64,000 nucleotides of DNA, taken from contig SIBK01000006.1 of the NCBI GenBank assembly GCA_009695205.1, forward strand, positions 28,994 to 92,993, written 5' to 3'. Every line of letters starts with the position of its first letter. Position 1 is the stretch's first letter. The DNA comes from Pedosphaera sp. GTDB taxonomy: Bacteria > Verrucomicrobiota > Verrucomicrobiia > Limisphaerales > UBA9464. Below the pieces are notes generated by a model. The model saw only the letters and a program-made list of their open reading frames with translations. It had not been told where the DNA came from and ran no database searches. Below, one piece after another: positions 38,967 to 49,100 of this stretch. The translations under genes were made by a program, and so were the position numbers.

Positions 38967-39952
38967 TTACGGGTTTTGGAAATGTAATGATTTCGCATTA
39001 ATCGGGATTAATTACGGATTTCGCAAGGGTCGAATTCGCAACACAGAGAGGTGGTCCAACTAAATGGCTTTTAAATATATGTCGTAGAGTGGCTGTTATG
39101 AACCTGCTTCCGTTGATCTCAATTGATTCAGATACTTTGTCCCTGGTGAATAGACGAGTAACGTCAGCACCGCGGTGCGTCGGGGCGAAGAATTCCCCGT
39201 GCAGACCGAATGAATAACTCTCTTGGGAAGAGGTTGGGAGGTGCCAAAGTGTTTGGTCTGTCTCATTGAGATTTCGATTCGGCGAATATTCCAATACCTC
39301 ATCTCCGTTTTCGGCACCGACCGTGGCGATCTCAAGGGACTGCCTCGAGGTGGCAAAATGTGAATCCCGATTCGAATCCGGAATAATGGGATCGCCAGTA
39401 AACGGACTGTTTCGAAATGGAAGCTTTGCGAAGCTCTGGGAAGTATATTTGTTCTCTCCAAGAACCTTCAAAGTGCCGATGAAGTTGCACCGATTTGGTG
39501 GATTCGCCGCCGCCGCACCGTCGAGGACTTCGGCCGTCCGCTGGGGCAATGGCACGCTTCTGGAAATGGGGTACGGTTCGCATAGAGCTTTGGGCAATTC
39601 GCTGTGAGCATCACCGACTACTACGGGGTTCCGGGCGGCTGGTAACAGGAAGCCGGAAGGCATTTGACCTTCCGGGTTAGTAGGCTGCCGGATAGGGCGG
39701 AAGAATGTCAGGCGAAGTACTGCCAAAGGACTCAGGCACGAGTGAGTGCCATTTGTTCGAGACAACTCACTGGAGCGCCGTTTTTGCCGCCGCAGGCGGC
39801 GGATCAGGCGCGACGGAAGCTTTGGATGTGATCAAGTCCTTGTAGAATGGGGTATAAAGTGATTCGCTACGATGAAACTCAGAAAGTTTTGGCGACACTT
39901 TGGGAGTGTAATCGTGAACACGAGCCCGCTAAGCTGAATGACACGAATTGAA
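38967..39952. other. Stretch without a supportable gene
   Basis: The longest ORF is 255 codons on the minus strand (38998-39765), but it shows no family motif, no ribosome-binding site and an odd composition, so it is not called. A short palindrome GCCGCCGCAGGCGGCGG occurs near 39788. The base composition is AT-richer than its surroundings to about 39.1 kb. The signal peptide of the following decayed gene begins at 39953. Confidence 0.5.
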
Positions 39953-42265
39953 ATGCTTATCAGATTCCAACGCGGAATCGAACTGGTTGTGATGCTGGCC
40001 GTCGTATTTACTGCGTCCGCGGCGTCCGCGCCGAAGGGAACGGCGCGCCCGGAATGATCGTCTCGGACGAGGATCGCAAGCATTGGTCTTATCTTCCACT
40101 GACAAACCCTCTGCCGCCTGCCGTCATCAGCAATTTCTCCGGGCGCACTCCGGTGGCCCGTTTCATCCTGGCCAAACTCGAAGAGAACAGTCTGGTGCCT
40201 TAGCCTCAGGCGGACTTGCGAAAATTGGTCCGGCGAATTTTTCTCGACCTTATCGGCTTGCCACCAACGCCGGAGCAAGTCGGGACGTTTGTGACGGCAT
40301 TCACAGGCAATTCGCAATCGGCGGTTGAATCACTCGTCGATCAGCTGCTGGCCAGTCCACAGTACGGAGAACGCTGGGCGCGGCATTGGTTCGACGTGGC
40401 GCGTTATGCCGACAGCGATGGGCAGGAAAGCGACGCAGACCGGCCCACCGCCCATCCTTATCGCGATTTCGTCATCCGGAGCCTGAATGACGACCTCGCG
40501 TTCGACACGTTCGTGCGATGGCAACTCGCCGGTGACGAATTGGAACCCGATAATCCGCAGGCCATCGCCGCCACCGGATTCATCGTGGCCGGGACGCTCG
40601 CGGTTCTCCCGAACAACCTGATGGAAGAAGAGAGAACCCGCTCTCGCTTCAATGAACTCGATGACATGATCGCGACAACCGGCTCGGCGATGCTCGCCCT
40701 GACGATCGGGTGTGCGCGCTGTCACGACAACAAGTATGATTCCGTCCCGCGCCGGGATTATTACCGCCTGTTAAGCGCCTTCAATGGCGGTGACCGCGCG
40801 GAAGTGCCGCTCGCGCCCCTCAAAAAAGTCCGGCCTCATCGCGAGGCGGAAGCGAAATAGAAGGGAGAATTCGATGCAGCCAAGAAGCGGAACGACGACT
40901 GGTTCAAGGAAGCGAAGAAGCCGCACGAAACGGCAGTGCATAACGCGAAGATTGACGCGCTCAAAGTCCGTGATGACGAGAGGATGCTTCTGAAAAACAA
41001 CCCTGACGCCAAGGAAGCCACGGGGTTGGCGAAGAAGTTCTCCAAGGAACTCAAAGTCGAGGACAAGGACTTTCGTCGGTTCCTTTCCGAAGAAGAGTGG
41101 AGCGAGTGGGGAGAGAGAGAAAGCGATGAAAGAGGTGGAGGCGCGTAGACCGAAACCGCTGCCTACAGCCTCGGCTTTCGCCGACTTCGACGCCAAGCCC
41201 CGGAAGACTTTCTTGCTGGCTCGAGGCGATTTCCGGGCGAAGAGCGAGTCGGTGGAGTTGGGATTCCTGACCGCGCTCACCCGAGGCAAGACGGCCGCAG
41301 AGTATTGGACGGAAGCGCGCGCCGAAGGCCGCCGGCCTAATTCCACTCAACAGCGACGTGCCTTGGCGGAATGGATGACGGACCTTGAACACGGTGCCGG
41401 CACGCTCGTCGCGCGGGTGATCGTGAACCGGGTCTGGCAGCATCATCTGGGAGAGGGACTGGTTCGTATTGTCAACGATTTTGGTACGCGGTGTGACCCG
41501 CCCACGCACCCGGAATGGTTGGAATGGTTGACGAGCGAGTTCGTGAAAAGAGGCTGGAAGTTGAAACCGCTTCACCGGCATATCATGACCAGCTCGGTCT
41601 ATCTCCAGGACACGGTGTTCGACGCGGCAAAATCCAAGGTAGATCCAGAAAACCGCCTTCTTTGGCGGCGGCGTCCGCAGCGAATGGAATCGGAGATCTT
41701 GCGTGACTCGATACTGGCGGTGAGCGGCACGCTGAATCCCGAAATGTTCGGCCCTTCTTTCAAGGCGCCTGTTGCTCCCGAGGCCATTCAGGCTCGCAAC
41801 ATCAAAGACTCCTATCCCACGGATCTGAAAAACACTCCCGCCACACGACGGCGGAGCGTTTACATGTTCTACAAGCGCGTGGTGCAGCAACCGCTGATGC
41901 AGGCGTTCGACGGGCCGGATGCCCAGGCCAGTTGCGGTCGTCGCGAAAACACGACAGTAGCCCCGCAGGCCCTCGCGTTGTTGAACGACCCATTCGTCCG
42001 GGCTCGCGCGATGGATTTTGCCCAGAGGATAGAGAGGGAGTCCGGCGCGGGGATTGAAGCGCAGGTTCGCTGGGCGTGGAATCTGGCGCTCGGCCGTGAA
42101 CCGTCCGCAGACGATGTAGGGTCTTGTATAGCCTTCATCAACGGACAAATTCATCAGCGAGCGATGCGCGAACCGGCAATACCCCAAACCGACGCCCAAC
42201 AATTGGCGATGGCCGACTTTTGCCAATCGATCTTCGCCATGAACGAATTCATATACGTCGACTAA
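39953..42265 (+). pseudogene. Decayed DUF1549/DUF1553 (planctomycete cytochrome-associated) protein
   Basis: The parent family is large exported proteins of PVC bacteria, often encoded before a DUF1501 protein as here. A signal peptide (VVMLAVVFTASAASA) starts at 39953 in one frame. The body begins at RKHWSYLPL one frame over, meets TAG at 40201-40203 (LVP*PQADL), continues through DUF1549 (RRIFLDLIGLPPTPEQVG; GERWARHWFDVARYADSDG; CARCHDNKYD), meets TAG at 40858-40860 (AEAK*KGEF), and shifts frame again near 41130 before RRPKPLPTASAFADF. The DUF1553 part (VNRVWQHHLGEGLVRIVNDF; FYKRVVQQPLMQAFDGPDA) is complete to the stop. Four lesions make a functional product unlikely. The last part alone forms a 379-codon ORF. 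Confidence 0.9.
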
Positions 42266-42278
42266 CGAAGGCAACGCG

Positions 42279-43706
42279 ATGAATCCGCTCTATTCTCACT
42301 GCGGACGCTACGAGTCGTTCACGAACCGCCGCGACTTTCTGAAGAAGGCCGGCGCGGGTTTTGGCTTGCTGGCGTTGGCGGACCTGTTGCAAGGCGGAGC
42401 TCGGTTCGCCGCGGACATCGAGCTAGCGCGCGGCGTTGATCCGATGGCACCGCCGCTTCCCCATTTTCCCGCCAAAGCCAAATCGATCATCTGGCTCTTT
42501 ATGGAAGGCGCGCCGAGTTCCGTGGACCTTTTCGATCCCAAGCCGGAACTCACGAAACGCGACGGAAAGCGCATCGACATCGATGTCTTCAACGGAAATC
42601 CGGGGCCGCTGATGAAGTCCCCTTTCAGCTTCAAGCAATACGGGCAGTCGGGCGCGTGGGTTCGTGAGAAGTATCCGAATGTGGCGAAGCACGTGGACGA
42701 TTTCGCGTTAATCAAGTCGCTCTACAGCGAGTCCAACGACCATGTCCCGGCACTGTACCAGATTAACACAGGCATCGCTCGTCCAGGTTTTCCGAGCGCG
42801 GGCGCCTGGATTACTTACGGACTGGGTAGCGAAAGTCAGAACCTTCCCGGCTACGTGGTGCTCGGCAACAGTCAAGGAGTGAAGGGCGGACCGCTCAACT
42901 GGAGTGCGGGCTTTCTGCCGACCAGTTATCAGGGCACGCTCTTCCGTTCATCCGGTGCACCCATTCTCAACCTCTCCCGGCCTGAGCATGTCACGCGGGA
43001 GGACCATCGGGCGCAGCTCGATTTCCTGAAGGGGGTCAATACGGAACATCTCAAGCAGCACGGGGGCGAACCGGATTTGCTCGCGCGCATTCAAAGCTTC
43101 GAGCTGGCATATCGCATGCAGAGGGAGGCAACCGATCTGACCGATTTCTCAAACGAACCGAAAGAGATGCGTGAGCTCTACGGTCTCAACTAGGACGTGT
43201 CGAAGAACATTGGGACTAAGTGCCTGATCGCTCGGCGTCTGATTGAGCGCGATGTGCGTTTTGTGCAGGTTTACAGCGATGGCGAGTGGGAAGCCCACAG
43301 TGACCTCAAAGGCAATCACTCCAAGCACTGCGCATCCACCGACATGCCGATCCATGGGCTGCTCACCGACCTGAAACGCCGCGGCCTGATGGACAGCACC
43401 CTGGTGATTTTGGGGGGCGAGTTCGGCCGCATGCCCGTCTCCCAGGGCAACGGCGGTCGTGATCACAACCCGAATGGATTCATGGCCTGGATGGCGGGCG
43501 CTGGCATCAAGGGCGGCGTGAGTTTTGGCGAGACGGACGACATTGGCTACAAGGCCGTTAAGGATCGCGTCAGCGTCCACGACCTTCACGCGACCCTGCT
43601 TCACCTCCTCGGCATGGGGCACGAGAAATTGACCTACTTCCACAATGGCCGGCGTTATCGCCTGACAGATGTAGCCGGAAAAGTCATCGATCCAATTCTC
43701 GTGTGA
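42279..43706 (+). pseudogene. DUF1501 protein broken by in-frame TAG
   Basis: The 475-codon frame is open except for one TAG at 43191-43193, which splits it into 304- and 169-codon pieces in the same frame. The N-terminus has a twin-arginine signal, NRRDFLKKAGAGFGLLALADLL, so the folded protein would be exported by Tat. Sulfatase/phosphatase-like motifs continue on both sides of the stop (IIWLFMEGAPSSVDLFDPKP before; ILGGEFGRMPVSQG and GRDHNPNGFMAWMAGAGIKG after). At the break the sequence reads MRELYGLN*DVSKNIG where homologues read through. A CAG, GAG or AAG codon changed at one base would explain it. It is directly downstream (13 bases) of the decayed DUF1553 gene, the normal pairing. Confidence 0.9.
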
Positions 43707-43820
43707 GGGTGATCGAAAAGGGATTGAAGTGGCCCACGATAAGTGGCCGACGATTTGAGAGGTATCGAGCGTTGGAAATCGCGATAAAACAGTTTGTGTT
43801 GCAGGACCTATCCGGGTAAT

Positions 43821-43827
43821 AAGGAGG
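43821..43827 (+). promoter_or_regulatory. Shine-Dalgarno site of the intact DUF1501 gene
   Basis: AAGGAGG stands eight bases before ATG 43836. It decides the start of the DUF1501 gene in favour of MFKIFGESGG over the track start at 43794. Such a strong site is unusual for the genes in this window, most of which lack one. Confidence 0.75.
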
Positions 43828-43835
43828 GGCTCAGC

Positions 43836-45182
43836 ATGTTCAAAATCTTCGGAGAATCCGGTGGTCCTTTGTGCGACGGCGTGTCGCGCCGCGATTTCTT
43901 GAAGATTGGCGGTCTGGCCTTCGGCGGCCTTTCTCTTCCCCAATTGCTCCAGGCCGAACAACTCGCTGGCATTCGCAAGTCGCACAAGGCCGTGATCATG
44001 ATCTACTTGGTCGGCGCGCCGCCGCATCAGGATATGTTCGACCTGAAGATGGATGCGCCGATGGATATTCGCGGGCCCCATCGCCCAATGCGCACCAATG
44101 TCCCTGGCATCCAGATCTCCGAGCACATGCCTTGCTGCGCGAAGATCATGGATAAGCTCGTGCCCATTCGCACGATGTACGGCTCGCCCAATGGAGACCA
44201 TGACTCCTTCATCTGTTACACGGGACGGCAGGCGCCAAAGCAGCCCCCCGGTGGCTGGCCTTCGATGGGTGCCGTGCTCTCCAAACTTCACGGTCCGATT
44301 GAACCCGCGATTCCCGCCTTCGTCGGCCTGGCTCCCAAGGCAGGACATCCCCCCTACGGCTCACCCGGTCATCCAGGGTTTCTCGGCCCTACCCATTCAG
44401 CCTTCCGTCCGAACGGCCCGGGCATGGAAGATCTCCAGTTGAATGGCGTGACCCTCGATCGTCTCGGCGATCGGAAGGCGCTGCTCGCCAGCTTTGACAC
44501 CTTGCGACGTGACACCGACCGGAGTGGCGTCGTGGAAGGGTTCGACACCTTTCAGCAGCAAGCTTTCAACATCCTCACCTCCAGCAAACTGATGGAGGCG
44601 CTCGATCTGAGCAAGGAACCCGCGGCGGTGCGTGAGCGATATGGCAAGGGCGACCCGAAGAACTATGGCGACGGGGCGCCGAGGAACTGCGACCATTTCC
44701 TCATTGCCCGCCGGCTCGTCGAAGCGGGTGCGCGCTGTGTAACGTTGAATTTCGGCCGCTGGGATTTCCACAGTGACAACCATAGCGAACTGCTAACGCA
44801 TCTCCCGCTCTTCGATCAGGCTATGAGCGCGTTGGTCGTCGACCTCCACGAGCGCGGGTTGGACAAAGACGTGGCGGTGGTCGCCTGGGGAGAATTTGGC
44901 CGCACCCCACAGATCAACAAGGACGCGGGGCGCGACCACTGGCCCCAGGTGGGTTGCGCGCTCCTTGCGGGTGGCGGGATGAAAACCGGTCAGGTCATTG
45001 GCGCGACCGATCGGCTTGGCGGCGAAATCGTGGATCGTGGCGTTCACTTCGGTGAAGTCTTTGCCACGCTTTATCACCAACTTGGTCTCGACCCGAATCG
45101 CGTCACCCTCCCGGATCTTTCGGGACGCCCACACTTTCTCGTGGACGGCTGGCAACCCATGCCGGAACTCATCTCGGGCTAA
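43836..45182 (+). CDS. DUF1501 Tat-exported protein, intact
   Basis: A 448-residue DUF1501 protein of the alkaline-phosphatase/sulfatase superfamily. The Tat signal is SRRDFLKIGGLAFGGLSLPQ. KAVIMIYLVGAPPHQDMFDLK, GDHDSFICYTGR, VVAWGEFGRTPQIN and GRDHWPQVGCALLAGGGM are the family landmarks, and none is interrupted. The start is set by a strong Shine-Dalgarno site. It is a paralogue of the broken copy just upstream, similar in layout but not a recent duplicate. The enzymatic activity of DUF1501 proteins is unknown. Confidence 0.9.
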   Translation: MFKIFGESGGPLCDGVSRRDFLKIGGLAFGGLSLPQLLQAEQLAGIRKSHKAVIMIYLVGAPPHQDMFDLKMDAPMDIRGPHRPMRTNVPGIQISEHMPCCAKIMDKLVPIRTMYGSPNGDHDSFICYTGRQAPKQPPGGWPSMGAVLSKLHGPIEPAIPAFVGLAPKAGHPPYGSPGHPGFLGPTHSAFRPNGPGMEDLQLNGVTLDRLGDRKALLASFDTLRRDTDRSGVVEGFDTFQQQAFNILTSSKLMEALDLSKEPAAVRERYGKGDPKNYGDGAPRNCDHFLIARRLVEAGARCVTLNFGRWDFHSDNHSELLTHLPLFDQAMSALVVDLHERGLDKDVAVVAWGEFGRTPQINKDAGRDHWPQVGCALLAGGGMKTGQVIGATDRLGGEIVDRGVHFGEVFATLYHQLGLDPNRVTLPDLSGRPHFLVDGWQPMPELISG

Positions 45183-45260
45183 AGCATGGGGTGGCGCTCA
45201 TCCCTGTGCATTCTCTTATGTCGCAGCCGGCGAAACAGCTATCAATAATATAACTGAAAT

Positions 45261-46049
45261 ATGCATCCATCGTTTCCAACCAATCAAGCCCGGCACTCCC
45301 GCTGGAGTGCATTTACTCTAATTGAATTGCTGGTCGTCATTGCGATCATCGCGATTCTCGCCGGCATGCTTCTGCCAGCTCTGGCCAAGGCGAAAGGAAA
45401 GGCCAAAACCACGTCTTGCCTGAACAACAATCGGCAAATCGGTCTGGCCACCGTAATGTATGTCCAGGATTATCGGAAATATCCAGGATGCCTTTTCGCC
45501 AACAATCCGGGCCGCTATGTCTGGATGACTCGCCTCTTTACGCAAATTGGAACGAACCGGGCGGTATTTTCTTGTGCGTCCGCCAAGCCTCGCTCCTATT
45601 GGAGCACCAACGTCAACAAGACCCTTGGAATCCCTGGAGATCCATTCGCCGTCCGGTTCGATAGTTATTTTTCGCTTGGCTACAACGACTGGGGGGCTCA
45701 CGGAGCCTTCTCCACCCACGGCCTTGGAGGTGACGTGGACCAAGCCCAGTGGCCTGAAGTGTCGGAGTCGGCGGTGAAGAATCCTTCCGAGATGATCATG
45801 CTGGGAGATACCAAGTCGGATAAAAACTTTGACGCCAACATAGACCCGACGAATCCCAGCGAATGGCCAGCCAGCCGGCATAATGGGCGCACCGTTCTTA
45901 TGTTTACCGATGGCCACGCAGAAAGCCCTCGACGGCGCGATGTCGTGAATCCCAAGAGCGAGTGGAACCGGAAGTGGTGTAATACGGGTGTGGCGGATGG
46001 AGTTTGGACGCTTGACACGAAGCTGGCGGACATGATTGACGTGGATTAG
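45261..46049 (+). CDS. Second pseudopilin-like protein (N-methylation leader)
   Basis: A 262-residue protein with leader [34 protein letters not shown] at about 16-49 and a globular C-terminal part ending near [18 protein letters not shown], the H-X9-DG-like tail of PVC pseudopilins. Cleavage would occur before Phe18, though the residue before it is Ala where Gly is usual. It shares the leader but little else with the copy at 34.7 kb. It follows the DUF1501 gene by about 80 bases and precedes a large exported protein. Confidence 0.9.
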   Translation: MHPSFPTNQARHSRWSAFTLIELLVVIAIIAILAGMLLPALAKAKGKAKTTSCLNNNRQIGLATVMYVQDYRKYPGCLFANNPGRYVWMTRLFTQIGTNRAVFSCASAKPRSYWSTNVNKTLGIPGDPFAVRFDSYFSLGYNDWGAHGAFSTHGLGGDVDQAQWPEVSESAVKNPSEMIMLGDTKSDKNFDANIDPTNPSEWPASRHNGRTVLMFTDGHAESPRRRDVVNPKSEWNRKWCNTGVADGVWTLDTKLADMIDVD

Positions 46050-46174
46050 GGTTTTTTTTCAAGTGTGGCACACTCCCGCAGGATCAAAAACACCTGCGGC
46101 TTCAGGCTGCGATTGACCGCGCGCTCTTGAAAACAGCCTTGACATTTCAACGGCAGGACAGAGGGTGGCGCAAA

Positions 46175-49100
46175 ATGGACACCTTGGAGAAATCGACTCT
46201 GCCTGGTCGGGGAGCATCACTAAACCAAATGCTTATCGCTTTTTGGACGATCGCCGTCCTGGCCGGAACTCAAGCCTTGGCGGAGCTCGCGCGGGTGGAT
46301 ATCGCTCCGCCGCAATTGGACCCGACCCCAGCCGCTGGCTCCTACACGCGGGCTGCGGATGGCGCCTTTTCTATCCGCGGCCAGGGGACGGGCACGACGT
46401 CCAGCCAGTATCCCAACCTGGATTTCGGCAACGCTGTCAACCCCCGCGACATCAACGAGACCGGAGACGTGATGACGTTTGCCTACGAGGAGGTGACCGG
46501 CGATTTCGACCGCAGTGTGAAAATCACCGGGATCGCCAGCGACCCGGCCACCCCCGTGGATAAGTGGACACGCGGCGGCTTAATGGTTAGGACGGGGACT
46601 AATCACTACAGCGCCTCCCTACAGTTAATGGCCGCCAATCCGGCCTCGGGCGGTGGGAACGAAGTGAGCTTTGTCGGACGCGGGCTCGATGGTCAGAACT
46701 ACGGGGAGTTCAGCCGTCATTACTCGAGTGTGATTAAGGCGCTGCCCAATCAATGGCTCCGACTCCGGCGCGTGGGCGATTATTTCGCGGCCTACGTGGG
46801 CAAGAACGGGACGGATTGGACACTGATCGGCGAGCGCTTTCAGGAGTGGCCGGCGAGGGTCCTTATCGGTGCCTATGCGGCGGCTGGCAAAGCCGGTCCC
46901 AAGGCCGTGGTCCAGTTCTCGAATTACGGTGCCCCCGCTCTGAACGACCCCATCGCGCCCCGGTTGGTTTCCGCCGGAACGATCGATAAGAAGGTGGTCG
47001 GGGTGAAATTTTCCGAAATGGTCAGTTCCGCCACCGGGGTGAACCTGGCCAACTACAAGCTGAGCGAAGGTGTCATTACGGAGATCAAAATGGGTATCGG
47101 CGGCGACGCTGTTTATCTGAACGTCACCGGACTCACCTCGGACAACTTTTCCGTGACCGTCCTCGGCGGCGTCAAGGACACCGCCGGCAACCTGATCGCC
47201 GCCAATTCCGTGGTGCAGGCGAGGTCGCTCAACTGGATCGCGCAGGACATCGGTGCCATCCAGGACCCGGCCCATCGGCCCACGGTGGGCGATGATCCCT
47301 ACCGGGTTGGCCGCTCCGTGATGGTCTCCTCGGATGAGAATCCCGAGATCGAAGTGGTGGGCGGGGGTTCCAACCAATGGAACCCGGGAGATTTCATCCA
47401 TTACATCTATCGCGCCGAGCCGCTGTCAGGCGATTTCGACGTGACGGTCGCGGTGAGCCGGTTCGACCGTTCGAATCCCCAGGGCGGCTATTCGAACTCC
47501 GGAATCATGCTGCGCGCCTCGCCTTACATTGCGGGACAGGAATATACCGCGGAGGGAACGAAGGTGCCAATGGTGGCGAACCCGACTTACATCGAGAATT
47601 CAGCCCCGGGTCGGGGAGCCATACCGCTCTGGCGGTTGACGGAAGGCGGCGGCTACGGCAACGGCAAAGACAGCTTTACGTGGCAAACCCTCATCGGCGG
47701 CATCAAAGGGTATTACTCAGGCCTCCGGGGAACCGACGCGAGTGGGACTGTCGACCCGAAATCTTCGCCGACTTCCGCCCGGTATCTTCGTATCCGCCGT
47801 GTCGGCAAGGTCTATACGTTCTATGCCTCCTGGGACGGCGTGGATTGGGCGCAGGTGCATAAGGAGACCCTGCCGGCTCTTCCCGACAAGCTGCTCCTCG
47901 GTTTCTCCACGATGACGGACAGCGGCGCCTTCGCCACCCCTTTCAGCGCTTACGCCAACAACGGACACATGATTGACCCGAACGATCCGCTGAACCCGCT
48001 GAACCCAAACCTCGAGCCACCCGCGCCCGGCGGCCGGAGCTATATGAACGAGGCCAACTATGCCGTACAGCGAATCAAGGTCTTTCCCCATGGCGTGCCC
48101 GCTCCCGTGCCGGTGGACCTAGATGTGGTGAACATCGTGGCGGACGACGGCAGCTCATTCGCGCTGCCGGGAAGTTACGCTTCGAAGGGCACTTATGCGT
48201 TCGACATCGAGGGCGGCGGCACGGGGGCGTTCCGCAGCGCCGGCGACGAACTGACCTTCGCCTATGAGGAGGTCACCGGTGACTTCGACAAGCAAATCCG
48301 CGTCACAAGCATCACTTCGTCATGGTTTGACACGGACGGCAACGCTTACACGCCGGCCGAAGGCGAAGTGCTGCCCGTGGATGCGTGGGCGCAGGGTGGC
48401 CTGATGGTTCGCACCAGCACCAACAACCTGAGTGCGTCCTTGGCGATTGTTGCCGCGAATCCCGCGGGCACCAATCAGGTGCGAGTGATGGGCCGCGCCT
48501 TGGAGGGGCAGAACTTCACTCAGTTCAGTCGATCCTATGCCGGCGTCACGAACGCCCTTCCCAACCAGTGGTTGCGCGTGCAGCGGGTGGGCAATTACTT
48601 CGCATTCTACACGGGTACCAATGGAGTGATCTGGTCGCTTATCGGCCAGCGATATCAGGTACTGCCGGCGACGGTCTTGATTGGAGGCTACGCCGCCGCG
48701 TCCTTGAATCCCGACGATGCCATCGGGAATCCGAATGGGCTGAAAGCCAAGACGCTCATCCATTTCGCTGATTACAAGAACGTAGACCTCGGCGACAAGG
48801 TGCCGCCCGCGTTGGTCTCGGTGGGCACGCTCGATAAGAAAACCGTCGGCGTGAAGTTCTCGGAGTTGGTGAACTCCGCGACGGCAACGGTGCCCGACAA
48901 CTACACGCTCAGCCAGGGCACCGTGACGGCGGCCCGCCTGGGCATCGGCGGGAACTCGGTTTACCTGACGGTGAACGGACTGACTTCAGACACGTTTACC
49001 GTTTCGGTGAAGAATGTGAAGGATCCGTCGGGCAATCCGATTGCATCCGGATCCACCGCCCCGGGCACGGTCGCGAATTGGATTTCGGCGGACATTGGCT

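Noticed and set aside
38998-39765. Minus-strand ORF of 255 codons in the decayed stretch
   Set aside because: No family motif, no ribosome-binding site and odd composition; nothing supports it as a gene.
40201-43193. Genome-wide recoding of TAG to an amino acid
   Set aside because: Intact genes in the window end in TAG, and the affected genes also carry frame changes that recoding cannot explain.
41051-44348. Long minus-strand ORFs of 407 and 399 codons (41051-42274 and 43149-44348)
   Set aside because: They are antisense to the DUF1553 and DUF1501 genes, whose conserved motifs fix the plus strand; the minus translations show no family motif.
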